DNA of 64,000 bases. Origin: Lactarius indigo. Taxonomy: Eukaryota; Basidiomycota; Agaricomycetes; Russulales; Russulaceae. Within the stretch, counting starts at the first letter, position 1; every line of letters begins with the position of its first letter. Location of the stretch: the NCBI GenBank assembly GCA_025766275.1, contig JAFKAC010000004.1, positions 2,108,001 to 2,172,000 on the forward strand, given 5' to 3'. The position numbers and the translations under genes were made by a program. This document shows positions 24,263-35,918 of this stretch, one piece after another. Below the pieces are notes generated by a model. That model had not been told where the DNA came from, ran no database searches, and worked only from the letters and a program-made list of their open reading frames with translations.

Positions 24263-26263
24263 TCGAGCGACCGACTAGCACGGGACGCAAGGCAGCAGCT
24301 GTGAGAGCGTGAGTGGGTCTTCTCAAGTTCCATGGAAAGGTGCCTTTTTCTGAGATCGTATCTAAGCGTGCGTGATCGACGTCCACCTGAACCCATCCAG
24401 AAACCGATTGATGTGCACGGGTGTCCCCCCACTCTGGCGCGCGTCTCACAGGGTCAGCGTCCTCGTCCATCGGTTTTCATTTCTGCGCGCCGTTTCAAGC
24501 GACCGTCACTTTAGCCGCTCTTTCTCCTCAACCCCTTACAATACTTTACGTGTCCTTCACGTGGGCCCAACGCGCCCGCATCAGCTCTCATCATCCTCAC
24601 GACTCGCATCGCTTGCACATCACCGGGCTCACCGGGCGCTGTGCTCCAGAGCCGGCCCTTCCTTCTCTGAACCAAACTATCTGGGCGAAATCACCGCTGA
24701 TCATCGACGATCATCATCCCTCGACATTCTACCCAACATATCTCGAAATTTTTTTGACGACCAGCGCGAGCAGTCCCGACTTGTTCTCGTTGACGTGTGT
24801 GCATGAGGGGGCTCACTAACTGCAGTATTCTTTTCTCACGCTTTCGTCGGCTTGCTGTGTCGTTGCCCGGGTTCCTGAACTTGGCGCATCTGCTTCGCTC
24901 TCCCTGACATCGCAGCCATCTGTCACTGCTACCCAGCGAGCCGGTGCGCCGTCTTCACGGATATTTATAAATGCAATACTCATTATAATAAACCCATGTC
25001 ATCAAGATGTCATTGTAAACACCCCCGATGCCCTCCCCCAGGTATCGATACCTCCGGCCCCGCTCACCTTTCCCCCTCTCGTTTAGCTTGAACTGTCTCT
25101 AATCTGATCCGAGAGCGGGTAAGCAACAGCCCTCGTCTAACATTCTTTGTCCTCTCCGTGTTTTCCTACCCACATCCCGGATACGTGTTTCTCATCTGGA
25201 CTCCAAAGAATATTCCAACATCGCCTCTCTTTGAATTGTTGTGCCGCTCCCACATCTTTGTTGTCGCACTAGTAGGACAGATCTAGGGGTTGGCATTGCT
25301 TTAATAAGGAGATATCGGGTGGAACTTGCCGCCACCAGCTATATCAATGTAATATCTGTCCTGGCACGCGCTTACTCCCCACACTTAGCAGTATATGGGC
25401 ATACCTGAGAAGCACACAACCCGGACTATTCGGAAACACTTCCACGTGCTAGCAAAACTGAACGACTGCAATCACGGATCCTTATGCTGCGGGTCCCCTC
25501 AAGGCCCTCCTGTCATCAAAATATCTCTTTCCTGCATGTTCTCTCACCCAACTTGCGCTGTATGATGAGAGTAGAATGTGATTTTACTCTACGAAGCGAA
25601 AACCTAAATGAAACAATGTGTTTGCAGCCCAACGGCAACTTCACTTTGGTCCAGAAAGGCAAACTGCCTTACCGAGCCACGCCGAATGGTATGGCGGCCA
25701 TGTGCATTAGTACGAAGCGAGTACATGTGATACATTGTGTAGCCAAACTGTCAGAGCTGCGCAAGGAGCTGCGTCTTGGGACCACCCACTTTGAGTCAAT
25801 TGCCACAGACTACGCAGCGCGCAGTTGATTTGAACGTTGTGGGGCCTGCTGGAGCCTGCTCACAGAAACACGGGCCACACCACGTATCCCTTGGCGGACA
25901 CTTTTTCTTTGTGAGAAATCTCCCCAACGAAACGCGATCACGTGATCATTTTTTATTATTACCCCAAACTAGAGACCCCTGTTGGGGCGGTCCGGACAGA
26001 CACAACAAAGGATGAGTCCCATAGATGATTATATGGGAGGTTCTGTCTGATATTGAGTAGTCCGAGGAGTTTGCAGGAGAAGTGGTGAAGAAATATAGGG
26101 AGGAACTGGCAAGAACGACAAAAGTTAAGTTAAAGTGGGTCAGTTGGAAGTCACGGTGCCCCAAGAAATTCTGTCGGAGGTACATAAGCAGCGCAAGAAA
26201 CCAATCCCTCCTTAGCAGTGATCGTTCTTCCCTCCCTTCTTCGGCTCCAGTTCCATCATTCCG
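24263..26263. other. Long divergent intergenic region before the first OLE1 copy
   Basis: About 2 kb. A plus-strand frame at 24421-24819 is Ser/His/Pro-rich without motifs and probably reflects the CT-rich leader or promoter composition. A shorter frame at 25484-25828 also lacks support. The 200 bases before 26264 are pyrimidine-rich on the plus strand (TCCCTCCCTTCTTC), as in fungal leaders. Confidence 0.45.
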
Positions 26264-27902
26264 ATGTCCACTGTTCCTCTGTCCGCCTCAGAGGCCGTAA
26301 AACTTAATAAAGACCTCCGAGAGGCCGAGGTTCCTGCCGACCTCAACATCCCCGACAACTACGTGGACTATACCCTCAAAAATACCAAGCCGTTACCACC
26401 CGTCACCTGGAACAATTGGTGGAAAGAACTCAACTATTTATCACTCGCCATCCTCACCATAACTCCTTCCATCGCTCTCTATGGTGCTTTTACGACTAAA
26501 CTTCGTCGGGAGACTGCTGTCTTCGCAGTAATTTACTATTTTATCACTGGTTGGGGTCAGTATCTGGCTTTTTTTTTTCACTGGTCGTTCTAATCTAATC
26601 CTTGTTCGCTGTAGGCATTACTGCCGGTTACCACCGTCTATGGGCCCATCGCTCATACAATGCATCTAAGCCTCTGCAGTACTTTCTTGCTATTGCTGGC
26701 GCAGGTGCAGTGGAGGGGTCTATTAAGTGGTGGTCCCGTGGACACCGCGCGCACCACCGATACACCGACACCGACCTCGACCCGTACAATGCCCATCGCG
26801 GTTTGCTGTGGTCTCACATCGGCTGGATGATCGTCAAGCCGCGGCGCAAACCAGGTGTTGCAGATGTCTCTGATCTTAGCAAAAACGAGGTTGTTCGGTG
26901 GCAGCACCGCTGGTATGTTTGGCTCATCCTCCTTATGGGCCTTGGTGTTCCAACTAGTCATCCCCGGTTTACTTTGGGGTGATTGGCGCGGTGGATATGT
27001 TTATGCCGGTGCTGCCCGCCTTGTCTTCGTCCATCACTCTACAGTTCTGCGTCAACTCTTTGGCGCACTGGCTTGGTGATGCACCATTTGACGACAAGCA
27101 CACTCCTCGTGATCATATCGTCACCGCAGTAGTTACTCTCGGCGAGGGCTATCACAACTTCCACCACCAATTCCCCACGGATTTTAGGAATGCCATCAGG
27201 TGGTACCAGTACGACCCCACCAAATGGTTCATCACTGTCTGTAGTTGGCTGGGTCTTGCCTCGCATTTGAAGGTAGAATGTCCTTGTCTTTCATTTCTTG
27301 CTATCAAGCTAACATCTTTCTTTCAGACGTTCCCCGATAACGAGGTGAAGAAAGGACAGCTCACGATGCAGTTGCAACGTCTGCGCGAAACTCAGGAAGG
27401 AATTCTCTGGCCCCAAGAAAATAATAACTTGCCTATCATTTCGTGGAAGAGCTGTGAGTCCTTGAGATGCATGTATCATTGTTCGAGCTAACTGGTGTTT
27501 ATATATAGTCCAGGAACAGTCTCAGAAGCGGCCATTGATCCTTGTTGCAGGCTTTATTCACGACGTTTCTACATTCATCGATGAACACCCTGGTGGTCGT
27601 CATCTGCTCGTGAAGAACATCGGTAAAGATGCCTCCACTGCATTCTTTGGTGGCGTCTACGACCACTCGAATGCTGCCCACAATGTATGTCTTCGTCTTT
27701 CATTGAGATACATCATTCCTGACAGCCTGGTGTGAAGCTACTCTCTATGATGCGAGTGGGTGTCCTCCATGGTGGTGCACCTCATGGTCTTGATGACAAG
27801 GCCGTCCCACCGTCGCAACGCTTGCGTGTCGCGAGGCACAACGAGTTGTCGAGCCCCTACAGCTCCACGGCAATGTCGGATGGAGAGGGTATGCTCGGAT
27901 AA
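26264..27902 (+). CDS. OLE1: Delta-9 fatty-acid desaturase, copy 1 (two frameshifts)
   Basis: ER-membrane stearoyl-CoA desaturase that inserts the cis-9 double bond using electrons from its own C-terminal cytochrome b5 domain. The ATG at 26264 opens [18 protein letters not shown]. All three histidine boxes are present: [16 protein letters not shown] and HNFHHQF. The cytochrome b5 heme motif [10 protein letters not shown] is also present, with introns before GITAGYH, before FPDNEV, before FQEQSQKRP and before LLSMMRVG; the stop is at 27900-27902. Two extra bases break the frame: A at 26956 ([13 protein letters not shown]) and G at 27044 ([16 protein letters not shown]). Removing both restores full collinearity with the second copy. 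Either this copy is a young pseudogene or these are sequence errors. Given similar single-base insertions in single-copy housekeeping genes here, I favour errors. Confidence 0.92.
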
Positions 27903-30239
27903 GGTAGATCGAGCCTAGTGATGACGAGAACGAAAGTGAAGAACATAATACCAAGACGATGATTCCAGACGAAACTCATTCATACCGTCAGAGAGTAACT
28001 ACATTAGGCTCCCCACTACGAGCAGACAGAATAAGTACAGACAGGCACTTGCACTCTTCTTCCGTATATTTGTCTCGACGCAGTGTTACTTGATCAAGTC
28101 ACTTCCCGTGTTCTTGAACGAAACGATCAGGTTGTCATTAAAAAAATGTTAATTCGGACTATTCTTTGCGATCAAATAGTGTAGTGCGTGCTTAAGCATT
28201 TATTGATGGACAAGGCGATGAAGGAAACCCCGTTCGCCCTCCCGATTGGGTAGCCCAGCAGGTCATGCAGTCTCTAGAAGCGTCTAGTGCCACCATTAAA
28301 AAAGCCCGGGTCTAACCAGTGAGCATAAGGGCGCATGTTCGACTCACAATGCCAAGACAGGAATTTCCAATCAAGAGGGAGGAGTTGCTATTTAGGATAT
28401 CACACTTACTGGTATCGGATGCCCTGAGCCCTTGGTGAATTAGTATCCGTCGCAGTATCACTCCTACTTTCACTGTTGCCTTATATCCTGGTGTCTTCTG
28501 CAAGGTCTTCGGAGTTCAAGTTGGCCATTACCCGCGCTATTTGGCTGTACTGATTGCAATCATCGATTTTTACCCCTACCTCCTGACGCTGGATCCTATC
28601 TCTAGCACGCAACTTGGGTGCAGCTGCCACGACGCCTTGACCTCATTACTCCAACGAGGATTACCGTGGCCCCCACAAGCACCTATCGGTCCCACGAGCA
28701 TGCAAGCGGGCCCCGGCAACTGCAATAGCCTGACCGAATGAATGCCATACGTCGAGCTCATCTGTCAGTGCCAACAACAAACTCGAGGTTGCCATTACGT
28801 TGTTTTATTCAACAGAACTTCACACGCAACTACAACAAGTCTTTCTAAGGGTTTCGTGTTTCTGGCCGCCTGCGAAGAAAACGACATCAGATTCGCAGAT
28901 GATTGCGTCGGAGGACGGCCGCCGCCCGACGAGCGCCGACCCTTTTAACCAGATTGTGTACCTTTACACAGGGAAATAACGTCACGTTCTCAATTGCGCA
29001 GTTGCAGTCGGCGCAGTTGTATGTGGGTTGGGTTCACAGCGAGCCCGCAACGATCCGTTTAATCCAGTCTTCTGCAGCCATCGTTATTCGTTCCGGTCCG
29101 TTTCATACGGGCGTCCGATACCCTCTGCGTTGGTTCATTCGCCCGGAGCGGCTCCTACCACCATGCAGCCAAACAGAAGTGCATGGTGTTCCGAGGAATC
29201 CTTCCACGAATCTGGGTGGCGACGTTTCTGTATCCCCCGAAATTTTCACTTGCCTTTTCTTCGCACTTCGGCAGGTGGGAGTTGGCTTACAAATTTCCAA
29301 GTTTATGACGTATTCTGAAAAAAATCAAGTCGCCGAGTTGTCTCTTTATGCTCATATACTTACCGTTCATGGCCGGTCATTCAGAGAAGGCCTTCTCCTT
29401 ACGTCTCGAGTCCCCCCTTCCGATACTTATCGCTGTCAAATCTATGGTGCCCCTTGGGGAAGCTTTGAGACACACGGTATGGCGCAAGATGATTGTATTC
29501 TTTATTTTTATCTCTCGAGTAGAAGAGTGTTGAATGAATTGTTTATCAGATTCTACAGCAGATGAATGGGAATGTGATTGATGTGATCTTACTTTCGGAT
29601 ACACAGGGACCCACTCGCACGCCTCCAGAGGCCCGAACTGTGGAAGAACCCCAAAAGCTCTTTCAAGCATTGTTAAGCTCGTTGAGCGTCCCACCCTCTC
29701 ATTGGCTTACTTCCATGAAAGTGTTCTCTCTCGTTACCATCTTCTTCGGCGCTTTTTTTTTGTCTAGTTGACTGGCTGGCTGGCGCTGCGTCTGAATCTG
29801 TGCTTCGTCTAGACCGCGTGCGTGATATTTCCCATCAACTGAAGTGGAGACCAGCGACGGCCGAATGACGGCCACACGTTTAAGCGACGAAATTCTGCCC
29901 GCCGAGCGCGCGCCTTGTGGCGAGTTATCGGCCCAGTTGGATCCGACACCAAGTCTCTCACCTTACCTCCCTGAATTCGCCGTTGTTGCCCCATCAGTAG
30001 GATGTTGTCTGGTCTACTTCTTCATCCCCTCGTGTCGATGGTATCTCCTTAATGCTTACGATACATCGGCTTGCATTGCTCACCGACGCGCGGCTTGGGG
30101 TGCAGGACGCTATACGGCTGAGTGATTCTCATCAAATTTCCCCAACGCCTGGTGGGAGCAGTACTTATAAAGGGCGCAGAGGGCTCTGTGTTATCATCAG
30201 CCATCGTTCTGTTCGAGCTGCTTCACTCTCCTGCTAGTC
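27903..30239. other. Spacer between the two OLE1 copies; TATA box at 30166-30171
   Basis: 2.3 kb. I see no gene. The 28903-29565 plus frame has no ATG-consistent motif and looks random. A TATAAA at 30166-30171 lies about 70 bases before the second OLE1 ATG. A homopolymer A7 occurs near 28140. Confidence 0.5.
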
Positions 30240-31890
30240 ATGTTAACTCCCACCATCACAAAAACAACCACCAGGATGAAGGGTGGGGCCACTGAAGAGG
30301 AACCAGCCGACATGCATATACCCGACAACTATATCGAGTACGCCCTCAAGAATGAAAAGTCACTTCCACCGGTCACATGGAACAACTGGTGGAAGGAACT
30401 CAACTACCTCAGCGTCGCAATTCTTACTATAAGCCCTTCTATCGCCATCTATGGAGCTACAACCACCAAACTTCATCCGGCAACCGCCGCGTTTGCGGTT
30501 TTCTATTATTTCTTTACCGGTCTCGGTCTGTATCTTCCATATCTTTCGTATCGTTATATCCGATGTCTCATGATCTCCTTCAGGCATCACCGCAGGATTA
30601 TCACCGCCTTTGGTCTCATCGTTCGTACAATGCTTCGAAGCCCCTGCAGGTATTCCTCGCATTGGCTGGTGCTGGTGCCGCCCAGGGTTCCATTAGATGG
30701 TGGGCCCGCGGGCACCGTGCTCACCACCGCTACATCGATACCGACCTCGACCCGTACGATGCAAACCGCGGTTTTTGGTGGTGCCACGTCGGCTGGATGC
30801 TTGTCAAGCCCAGGCGCAAGCCCGGTGTCGCGGACGTGAGCGACCTCAGCAAGAGCGCGATCGTACGCTGGCAGCAGCGGTGGTACGTGTGGCTGATCCT
30901 CGTCGTTGGCTTCGCCATCCCTACCGCCATCCCCGGGTATTTCTGGGGCGACTGGCGAGGCGGGTACGTTTACGCGGGGGCAATGCGGATGTGCATGGTG
31001 CACCACAGCATATTTGCGCTCAACTCGCTCGCTCATTGGCTCGGGGAGGCGCCGTTCGACGATAAGCATTCGCCGAGGGACCACCTGGTCACTGCGCTGG
31101 TCACGTTCGGAGAAGGATACCACAATTTCCATCACCAGTTCCCGACCGACTACCGCAATGCGATCCGGTGGTATCAGTACGACCCCACCAAATGGTTTAT
31201 CACGCTTTGCGCCAAAGTTGGATTGGCGTCTCATCTGAAGGTCGGTCCGAAAACAAGCAGCGCTTGTGACCTCCGGCTGAATCAGTCTTCGCAGGTATTC
31301 CCCGATAATGAGGTGACCAAAGGCCAGCTTACAATGGAGCTCAAACGCCTTAGGAGGATTCAGGATGGCGTGACTTGGCCCAAGGATAACGTTGACTTGC
31401 CCGTTATCTCTTACCAGAGCTGTGGGTGTTCTAATCCCTCTCACACGTTATGTCTGGGTTGTGGGCTAAGTGACACATCATAGTCCAGGAGCAGTCGCAA
31501 ACCCGCCCCTTGGTTCTCATTTCTGGTTTCATTCACGATGTGGGCGCGTTCCTCGACGAGCACCCTGGTGGCCGTCATCTCTTGGCAAAGCAAATTGGTA
31601 GAGATGCTTCCACGGCTTTCTTCGGTGGAGTTTATGAACACTCGAATGCCGCACATAACGTAAGTGTGGTTTGTGTGTACCTCGCTCTCGAAGCTGTGCT
31701 GACTACAACTCGGCGGGTTCCGTAGCTGCTCTCTATGATGCGCGTCGGGGTGTTGCATGGGGGAATCCCACACGCCCTGGAGGAAAAGGCGGTTCCGCCG
31801 TCGCAGCACCTGCGGGTTACGCGATATAGTGAGGCCCAGGCGGTACAGCGCCAGGAAACTCGGGGAGAGAATGCGAGCGTGGCCGCTTAG
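30240..31890 (+). CDS. OLE1: Delta-9 fatty-acid desaturase, copy 2 (intact)
   Basis: Same architecture as the copy 2.3 kb upstream and the same intron positions. The ATG at 30240 gives MLTPTITKTTTRMKGG, followed by the shared MHIPDNYIEYALKNEK entry. Membrane helices (LNYLSVAILTISPSIAIYG and others) and the histidine boxes HRLWSHRSY, HRAHHRY and HNFHHQF are followed by the cytochrome b5 domain with [10 protein letters not shown]. The first intron begins gtctgtatc after FTGL and ends ccttcag before GITAGYH. The stop is at 31888-31890. No frame break was found. Coding GC is visibly higher than in copy 1, mainly at third positions, so the two have diverged in codon use. Loss of copy 1 would still leave a complete desaturase. 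Confidence 0.95.
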
Positions 31891-32326
31891 AGACATAGAC
31901 ATAAAAGACGGGGGCCGGGATCAGGAACTGGGGGAGGGGCATGTGAAAAATCACCATTGCTATAAATAGTACGGAGAACAAGTACGCCCAAGCTGGAATC
32001 GTCGACAATTCATTCAGCTTAAGTTTTCCTTAAAAGACTTGCCACCGATTTCAGATAGCCGGGGCGTCAGGTTGTGATATTTTCCCCTTCAACATCAAGG
32101 GTCTTTGGAAAAGCGTGTTTGACATGTAAAGAATACCCCCCCCCCTGGACATCCGACATATCCCCCCTTCCTATCGATAGGACTGCCCAGTTTCGTGGGT
32201 TCTGATGGAAGTAAAATGGAGGAGGAGCGCGCAGAGAGCCACTGGTAAGCGCCTCATCCTCCGGCTAATCCCCACAACCTCAAAAGTCGAGGGCATGCAC
32301 GGCGAACTTGGGAGAAAAGAGGGTCC
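31891..32326. other. Convergent 3' region between OLE1 copy 2 and RRG7-like gene
   Basis: No gene. A C10 homopolymer lies near 32136-32145 in a pyrimidine-rich stretch. Confidence 0.4.
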
Positions 32327-33149
32327 TTATGACGATGACTGGGTAAGCAGAGTGGCGCCGGCGTTAGCATTGTCTGCGTCCGGGGTCCAGCTCGGTAGCG
32401 GCCGTCCTTGCCACCACAACCTGGGGCGCCCATTGCCCATAAACGGCACGCCGTGCTCCCAGCGAATTTCGAGCTCGCCCCTCAACACGCCCCTCGCAGA
32501 CACGAGCGCGGGATTCCCAAAAATGGCGCCCAGCGCACCACCACCGGGGCTGCCACTCGGTGGGAGATGGACTAGGAGGGATGGGAGGGGCGACGCGTTG
32601 GCGGCGAAGAGGCAGCCGCGCGTAAAAGGGGATTCGGAGACGAGGAGCGCGACTGATGGGGGTTCAGCGCGTTCAGCAGGCGCGTCGTGGTGTGGTGGAT
32701 CTCCAGAGGCGTGGGCGGAAGCGGCCGCGGCGTGCCTGTAGACCACGCCTTCGAGCTCACGTAGGTAGCCAGGCCCCATCTTCCTCTTTTCGGCTTTGCA
32801 TTGGACAAGGACGCGCAACCTCCGACGATTGGCCAGACCCCATTCTCCACGCTTTTCTGAGACGCTGGGAGGACCTGTGACGGCATATGACCAGAGTTAC
32901 GCCATGGGCTCGCCTTGGCAGAGGAACGCGAAGTACAGGACACGCACAAGTCATAGCAGGATTTTCACTGCCAGGAACCCACCACCAACCGATCAGGTCG
33001 ACGCCTCCGTCGTTGCTTCCCCCTACTCGTGTAAGAGACATAGACATATGTTCTGTGAGCAGAGACAAGGCGCGTTTTTCAAAGGCGGTTCCGCGATGCA
33101 CGGTCGAGAGCAGTTTCTCGGGAAAACGAATGACTGGAGTTAAACGCAT
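32327..33149 (-). CDS. RRG7: RRG7-like mitochondrial protein, nuclease-like fold
   Basis: Minus-strand gene with ATG at 33147-33149. Exon 1 reads STVHRGTAFEKRALSLL and then LTRVGGSNDGGVDLIGWWW; exon 2 has RRLRVLVQCKAEKRKMGPGY followed by LRELEGVVY and LLVSESPFTRGCLFAANAS. This pattern (GT.[FY]E, GG..D.GVDL.G.W, V[LV]QCK) is that of the fungal RRG7/DUF2034 family. The family is required for respiratory growth in yeast and thought mitochondrial; it resembles a restriction-endonuclease-like core with D...QCK residues. Exon 2 must begin at or after a gtcacag acceptor near 32868, because a TAA lies upstream in its frame. The donor after GWWW is not certain. The stop is at 32327. The function in mitochondria is not known from sequence. 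Confidence 0.75.
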
Positions 33150-33243
33150 AAAGTGATGATGGAGTAGGAAACGTGGTCAACTCTTCAAGCTTCAAGCTTC
33201 AACGCTGTTGGTTGTTTTGTAAAAAGAAAAAAAAAAATCCAGA

Positions 33244-33315
33244 TGACCACCGCAGGGGTCGAACCTGCAATCTCCTGATTCGTAGTCAGACGCGATGCCA
33301 TTTCGCCAGGCGGCC
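33244..33315 (-). tRNA. tRNA-Arg (anticodon ACG)
   Basis: Reading the minus strand gives a complete 72-nt cloverleaf. The acceptor stem GGCCGCC pairs with GGTGGTC (two G-U pairs). The D-arm is GCG/CGC, the anticodon stem-loop CTGA-CTACGAA-TCAG has anticodon ACG, and the variable loop is 5 nt. The T-arm is GCAGG-TTCGACC-CCTGC, with A as discriminator. No intron. The gene sits between the divergent start codons of RRG7 and ATP19. Confidence 0.95.
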
Positions 33316-33432
33316 CCACAAACATGTACACGTAACGGGATATTTCACTGAGCCGAGGGAGAGCGGATATTGCCGGGTTGTAAAGGAAGAAGGCGAGGTT
33401 GTGCCGTCCCCACCTCCACCAGTTTCGCCGTT

Positions 33433-33849
33433 ATGTCCTAGCAAGTTTTTCACCCTCTCAAGCATTTTATTTCGCGCCGACTGATTATTCTCACTAGCAC
33501 AATCCTTGGCCGAGCCATCAAAACCGAGTACCTTGCACTCGGCACACTCCTCAGCACCGTCGGGTTGTCATACGCGGCCGCTTCAGGCGGAAGCAACGAG
33601 GCAGCTTCAGGCTCCAAAAAAACCCTGCAAGAGGTGAAGGACTCTGTGAAGTTTGACTCAAGCTCCAAGTGAGTTCCATTCCTTGCCTTGGTGCGCATGC
33701 TAGAGGTCTGACTCGGGTTATTGCAGGGAAGAGGAAGAATTGTATGTTTTCGATTTATTGTACGCGTTTGTAAAAGTCGGTGATGACTTGACAGGGCCGA
33801 AAGTATCAAAAACTTCATTGCAGAGGCGGAGAAGGGTTCGAAGCATTAG
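33433..33849 (+). CDS. ATP19: Mitochondrial ATP synthase subunit K
   Basis: Small inner-membrane subunit of F1Fo-ATP synthase linked to dimer formation. The protein is MSYTILGRAIKTEYLALGTL, a hydrophobic segment, a Ser/Lys-rich linker, and the conserved end KNFIAEAEKGSKH. Exons: 33433-33440, 33498-33668, 33727-33741 and 33795-33849. Intron 1 (33441-33497) is GC-AG with donor gcaagt, the best-known GC donor context; intron 2 is 33669-33726 and intron 3 is 33742-33794. The start was chosen because MSY joined to TILGRA matches the family N-terminus and no other ATG fits. The 15-base exon (33727-33741) encodes the acidic EEEE stretch. Confidence 0.88.
33441..33497 (+). other. GC-AG intron in ATP19
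   Basis: The donor gcaagt follows ATGTCCTA and the acceptor cactag precedes CACAATCC, giving MSYTILGRA. It is 57 bp. Confidence 0.8.
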
Positions 33850-33960
33850 ATTTTGGAGTTGGATAGATGGACTCGGTTGGGAACTGGCAATAAAGCACCG
33901 TGACCCATTATGTAGCCTTCGCCTGTGTGCAGCCTGGAAACGTCTAATAATTCGTCCGCA

Positions 33961-35551
33961 ATGTCCTTGACAACGTCCACCGCAACGCAGCAGGGCTCTC
34001 TTGTCACCCTCATGCCCCCCAAACCATCTGCCAAGGCACAGCGACCACCTTTAGACCCAATAGTGATTGCTGCTAGACCACATCATTCTCGTATAGTCAA
34101 CCACCGTCACACAACATCCCTCGTTTCCGCCTCTCCGCCAAATATCTCGTCCCCAGAACCTTCCCACCACTCCTTGGAGAGACACCCCTCGTCCCCGTCA
34201 CGAAAACGCTCAGGATCGCGTCGCCAATCCACTATTTCATATCTCCCGGCTGACAGCCCACGTTTATGGTCACCACGTACATTAGAAAAGGGCTCAAATG
34301 CCCTAAAGCGTAGCGTATCGCTACACAACAAGAAAGAGACTCGTGCCAGCACGGGCTCCATACCCCAGCGGCCAACCCACCAGCCAGCTGTCTTGACACT
34401 CGCTGAGAAGTGCGCTCTTGTTCTGCTAAAATAATGCTTGCTCACCTCCCTTCCAAGGCACGCAGACCTTCTCCAGTTCATCGCCCAGAAAGAGTCGAAA
34501 TGCCTCGAGCTTCGTTCCCAGCTCGCAGCACACGAGTCGGAGCTAAATGACCTCAAGCGAAAGTGGGAGCGTATCGTTCATCGCGAATTCGGGCGTAACC
34601 TCTCCCCTACGTCTTCATCCACATCACCTATGGCCTCGCCACCACCAAATTCTGGTGCAGGAGCCGTGTTCAATGGCCTGGCCGGAGGCGTGCGCGCCAT
34701 AGCAGCGGTAGCGGCAAGCCCTACCCCCGCCTCACCCCTTGCAAGGCGCATGGCACGTCAGGCGGCCTCGAGTTCCGTGTCCTCCACAGTCACGACTACG
34801 TCTGGCTCGGGTACAAGCACGGGCATGGGGACGCGTCTCTCGCAGTCGTCCGCGTCGTCCGTGGCGGAAGAAAAGACCGACACACTCGAGGAGCCCATCG
34901 TCCGGGACACGGGAGCAACTACGCCATCGGAGCAGCCGCCGTCGCCTTCGATCAAGACTCTGCGACGGCGCTCACGCGATGCGCGAGTTCCTCTGTCAGA
35001 TGCGCTCAGCTCGCTGACGGGCGTGAGCACGAGCCCAGCGTCGACAAAGCGCGCGAGCGTGGGTGCGGTCCCGCCGACATCGATCCCTGGGATCAACTCG
35101 CTCGGCGCGATGGGACTCGGCCGCACGAATCTCGGAGAAGCGGCGCAGGGGTTGATGGATTCGGTCGGCTCCAGGCTGGCAGAGCTGCAAAGGGGACAGA
35201 CGTCAGTTGATAACGACACTCTCGAGCTTGCCGCGTGGGTTGATGCTTCCTTTTGTTTGCGTATTCAGGTTCTCGAAGAGTCAGAAACGGGCCTCTGTAC
35301 TTTTCTCGGAAGTATCGCAGTCTATTTTTTCTGCGCTTGGACCTGCACCTTCGGCCCCTAAAGAGGTGTTGCCTACATCCCCGATGCAATCACTGATCGA
35401 CGAAGATGATGAAGTTGGAAGCACCGTTCTAGGTCACGCTATCCTGCCCGACACGGTAGCGGTATCTAGGCGCCCTACACCCTCAAAACAGCCACCCCTG
35501 TCCAGACCAGAGACTAAAGACGACGAGGACGACGAGGATTGGAATTGGTAG
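33961..35551 (+). CDS. Ser/Pro-rich protein with central coiled coil
   Basis: The ATG at 33961 (MSLTTSTATQQGSL) opens a basic, Ser/Pro-rich N-terminus. Intron 1 (donor gtgcgc after GAGAA, acceptor ttccaag, about 34413-34462) joins to HADLLQFIAQKESKCLELR and QLAAHESELNDLKRKWERI, a heptad-rich coiled coil of about 40 residues. A long Ser/Thr/Ala-rich disordered part follows. Intron 2 (about 35201-35269) joins RGQT to FSKSQKRASVLFSEVSQSIF. The acidic end DDEDDEDWNW resembles a sorting or binding tail. The stop is at 35549-35551. It looks like an uncharacterised conserved basidiomycete protein, possibly of a DUF4048-like type, but I cannot confirm the family. Confidence 0.75.
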
Positions 35552-35918
35552 AAGCTTATGATATGTGTTGGTAGAAAAAAAAAAGCAGGCCATTGTTCCT
35601 AGAGGCTCGATACATTGTTAATGAAAATGTTGCGCCCGTTGCAGCGCCTTTTGACGAAAATTTATTAGCGTTGTGCTGTGCAGGTGCTGTAGGGCCGGAG
35701 AGGATCTGACGTCGACCAAACTAGAACGAGCATCTCACTCGCAACTCGGTCACCTCCTCGTCCTCATCCACCGACTCATCGCCTGCCTGCGCAGCTCGGT
35801 CGAGTCAACGAACCGCACTTGGGCAAACCGACCGTTGGCACGTTTTTAACTCTCTACCTTTCGTTCTCATCTAACGCCTTTTCTTCTCTTACAGCTCACC
35901 ACCCCGAATGCTCTCTCG
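35552..35918. promoter_or_regulatory. Promoter/leader of the 35.9 kb gene
   Basis: Short tandem spacer. It ends in a pyrimidine-rich leader (TCTCATCTAACGCCTTTTCTT) just before the ATG at 35919, with a possible leader acceptor ttacag at about 35889-35894. Confidence 0.4.

Noticed and set aside
24421..24819. 132-codon plus-strand frame between the F-box gene and OLE1
   Set aside because: Ser/His/Pro-rich translation of a CT-rich region; no motif or continuation.
30587..31444. 285-codon minus-strand frame opposite OLE1 copy 2
   Set aside because: Antisense of a conserved desaturase with histidine boxes on the plus strand; no independent motif.
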